Shown: one piece after another, positions 5,605-6,358 of the stretch
Position numbering within the stretch: position 1 is the first letter of the stretch
Layout of the letters: each line of letters begins with the position of its first letter
Assembly: GCA_025350385.1 (NCBI GenBank)
Contig: JANXXZ010000439.1
Span: 1 to 6,358 of the forward strand
Length of the DNA stretch: 6,358 bases
Direction of reading: 5' to 3'
Source: Bacteroidales bacterium
GTDB taxonomy: Bacteria; Bacteroidota; Bacteroidia; Bacteroidales; UBA4417
Program-made: the position numbers and the translations under genes
Notes under the pieces: generated by a model
The model's database searches: none
What the model was told of the DNA's origin: nothing
What the model saw: the letters and a program-made list of their open reading frames with translations, nothing else

Positions 5605-6358
5605 ATGAGGATAAAAAATACAGATTGGTTGAAAAGGATGACCTGTCTTCTCATGGTCGTTTTACTGCTTGCTGTATCAGCCTGCAGGGAAAAGGACCCG
5701 GTTCTGAACTATCAACCTACTCCCTATACTATCCAGATTCCCAAATACTTCCCGACGAAACTCAATATCCCCGTCGATAATCCGCTAACAGTCGAAGGTA
5801 TTGCGTTGGGCCGTTACCTTTTTTATGATGGAAGGCTATCGGGACGCATAAATCCTGATAGTCTGATGTCGTGCGGTACCTGCCATCACCAGGACAGATC
5901 ATTTGAATGCGGCATCGATAATCCAAAATTCATTGGCGGTCGTCCGTTTGGAATAACAGGCATTCCAACACCCCATGTGATGCTCCCGCTTATCAACCTG
6001 GTGTGGAATGACAACGGATATTTCTGGTCAGGCCTGGTAAGTAATAATGGTCCTGATCCTTCAAAGCGTAACATTGAAGATATAGTGTATATGGGTGTGG
6101 TTGCTCCACACGAGATGTCAGCAGATACCAGCCGTGTGAAAGCGGTCATTCAAAGCATTCCCGGCTATCCTGATCTGTTCGGAAAGGCGTTTGGCTCGCA
6201 TACTGTCACTTTCAGGAACATAAGCAGGGCAATAGCGCAGTTTATCCGCACGCTTACTTCAACCAATTCAAAATTTGACCGGTATATGCGTGGCGAAGAG
6301 CAACTTTCTACCCAGGAACTGAGTGGTTTTGTGCTGTTCATGACCGAAAACGGCGGGG
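5605..6358 (+). CDS. di-haem cytochrome c peroxidase / MbnH-like lipoprotein (partial, 3' end missing)
   Basis: The open frame runs to the window edge for 251 codons without a stop. It opens with a basic n-region and a lipobox (VSAC, Cys27), so it should be an envelope lipoprotein. The ATG at 5605 is preferred because a start at Met12 (5638) would drop the positive residues. After IPVDNPLTVEGIALGRYLFYD, the first haem site CGTCH is at residues 90-94. The sequence continues with the family landmarks TPHVMLPLINLVWN, YFWSG, an IED...APHEM segment and a helix with AQFIRTL. The reading breaks off at FVLFMTENGG, where the family usually continues into its second CxxCH. In MbnH/MauG-type enzymes two haems form a high-valent state that oxidises a partner protein; ordinary relatives reduce peroxide. 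The MbnP-like gene just upstream favours the MbnH-type role, but the second haem and its axial ligand are off the window. Confidence 0.85.
   Translation, partial: MRIKNTDWLKRMTCLLMVVLLLAVSACREKDPVLNYQPTPYTIQIPKYFPTKLNIPVDNPLTVEGIALGRYLFYDGRLSGRINPDSLMSCGTCHHQDRSFECGIDNPKFIGGRPFGITGIPTPHVMLPLINLVWNDNGYFWSGLVSNNGPDPSKRNIEDIVYMGVVAPHEMSADTSRVKAVIQSIPGYPDLFGKAFGSHTVTFRNISRAIAQFIRTLTSTNSKFDRYMRGEEQLSTQELSGFVLFMTENGG

Noticed and set aside
5478..5780. 100-codon plus-strand frame spanning the end of the MbnP-like gene and the start of the peroxidase gene.
   Set aside because: It overlaps two better supported genes in another frame and contains no recognisable motif.
5886..6149. 87-codon minus-strand frame over the peroxidase gene.
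   Set aside because: It is antisense to a coding region with a haem site and family landmarks; a shadow of codon bias.

Overview
The window looks like chromosomal DNA from a member of the Bacteroidota. The pointers are a -7 promoter box of the form TAnnTTTG in front of every transcription unit, a DUF2027-type Smr protein (a family I know mainly from this phylum), lipoproteins starting with Cys-Lys-Lys-Asp-Glu or similar, and moderate-to-low GC with A/T-rich gaps. I cannot name genus or species from sequence alone.

Layout, left to right. A small two-helix membrane protein (109-315, +) has its own promoter and a clean intrinsic terminator. A gap of about 430 bases follows, holding a 177-bp miniature inverted-repeat element (492-668) with a TTA target duplication and a strong 11-bp hairpin (685-717). 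Next is the RNase P RNA gene rnpB on the minus strand (about 746-1174), with its promoter at 1179-1186 and its terminator at 726-745. It carries a repeated GACGAGA word in three of its arms. Two more minus-strand genes follow, each with its own promoter: a 614-residue polytopic membrane protein resembling GT-C glycosyltransferases (1345-3189), and a 361-residue DUF2027/Smr protein (3496-4581). A 187-base divergent promoter region leads into a plus-strand operon. Its first gene is an MbnP-like copper-protein lipoprotein (4769-5575). The second, 29 bases downstream, is a di-haem cytochrome c peroxidase/MbnH-like lipoprotein (from 5605) that runs off the right edge before its second haem site.

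How the genes relate. Only the last two are a clear functional pair. In methanotrophs the MbnH di-haem enzyme oxidises a tryptophan of MbnP to kynurenine, which then helps bind copper; the gene order here suggests the same pairing, with both partners as envelope lipoproteins. The other genes appear to be independent housekeeping or orphan units. The points most worth a second look are the MbnP/MbnH-like pair away from any visible methanobactin genes, the miniature element, and the repeated word inside rnpB.
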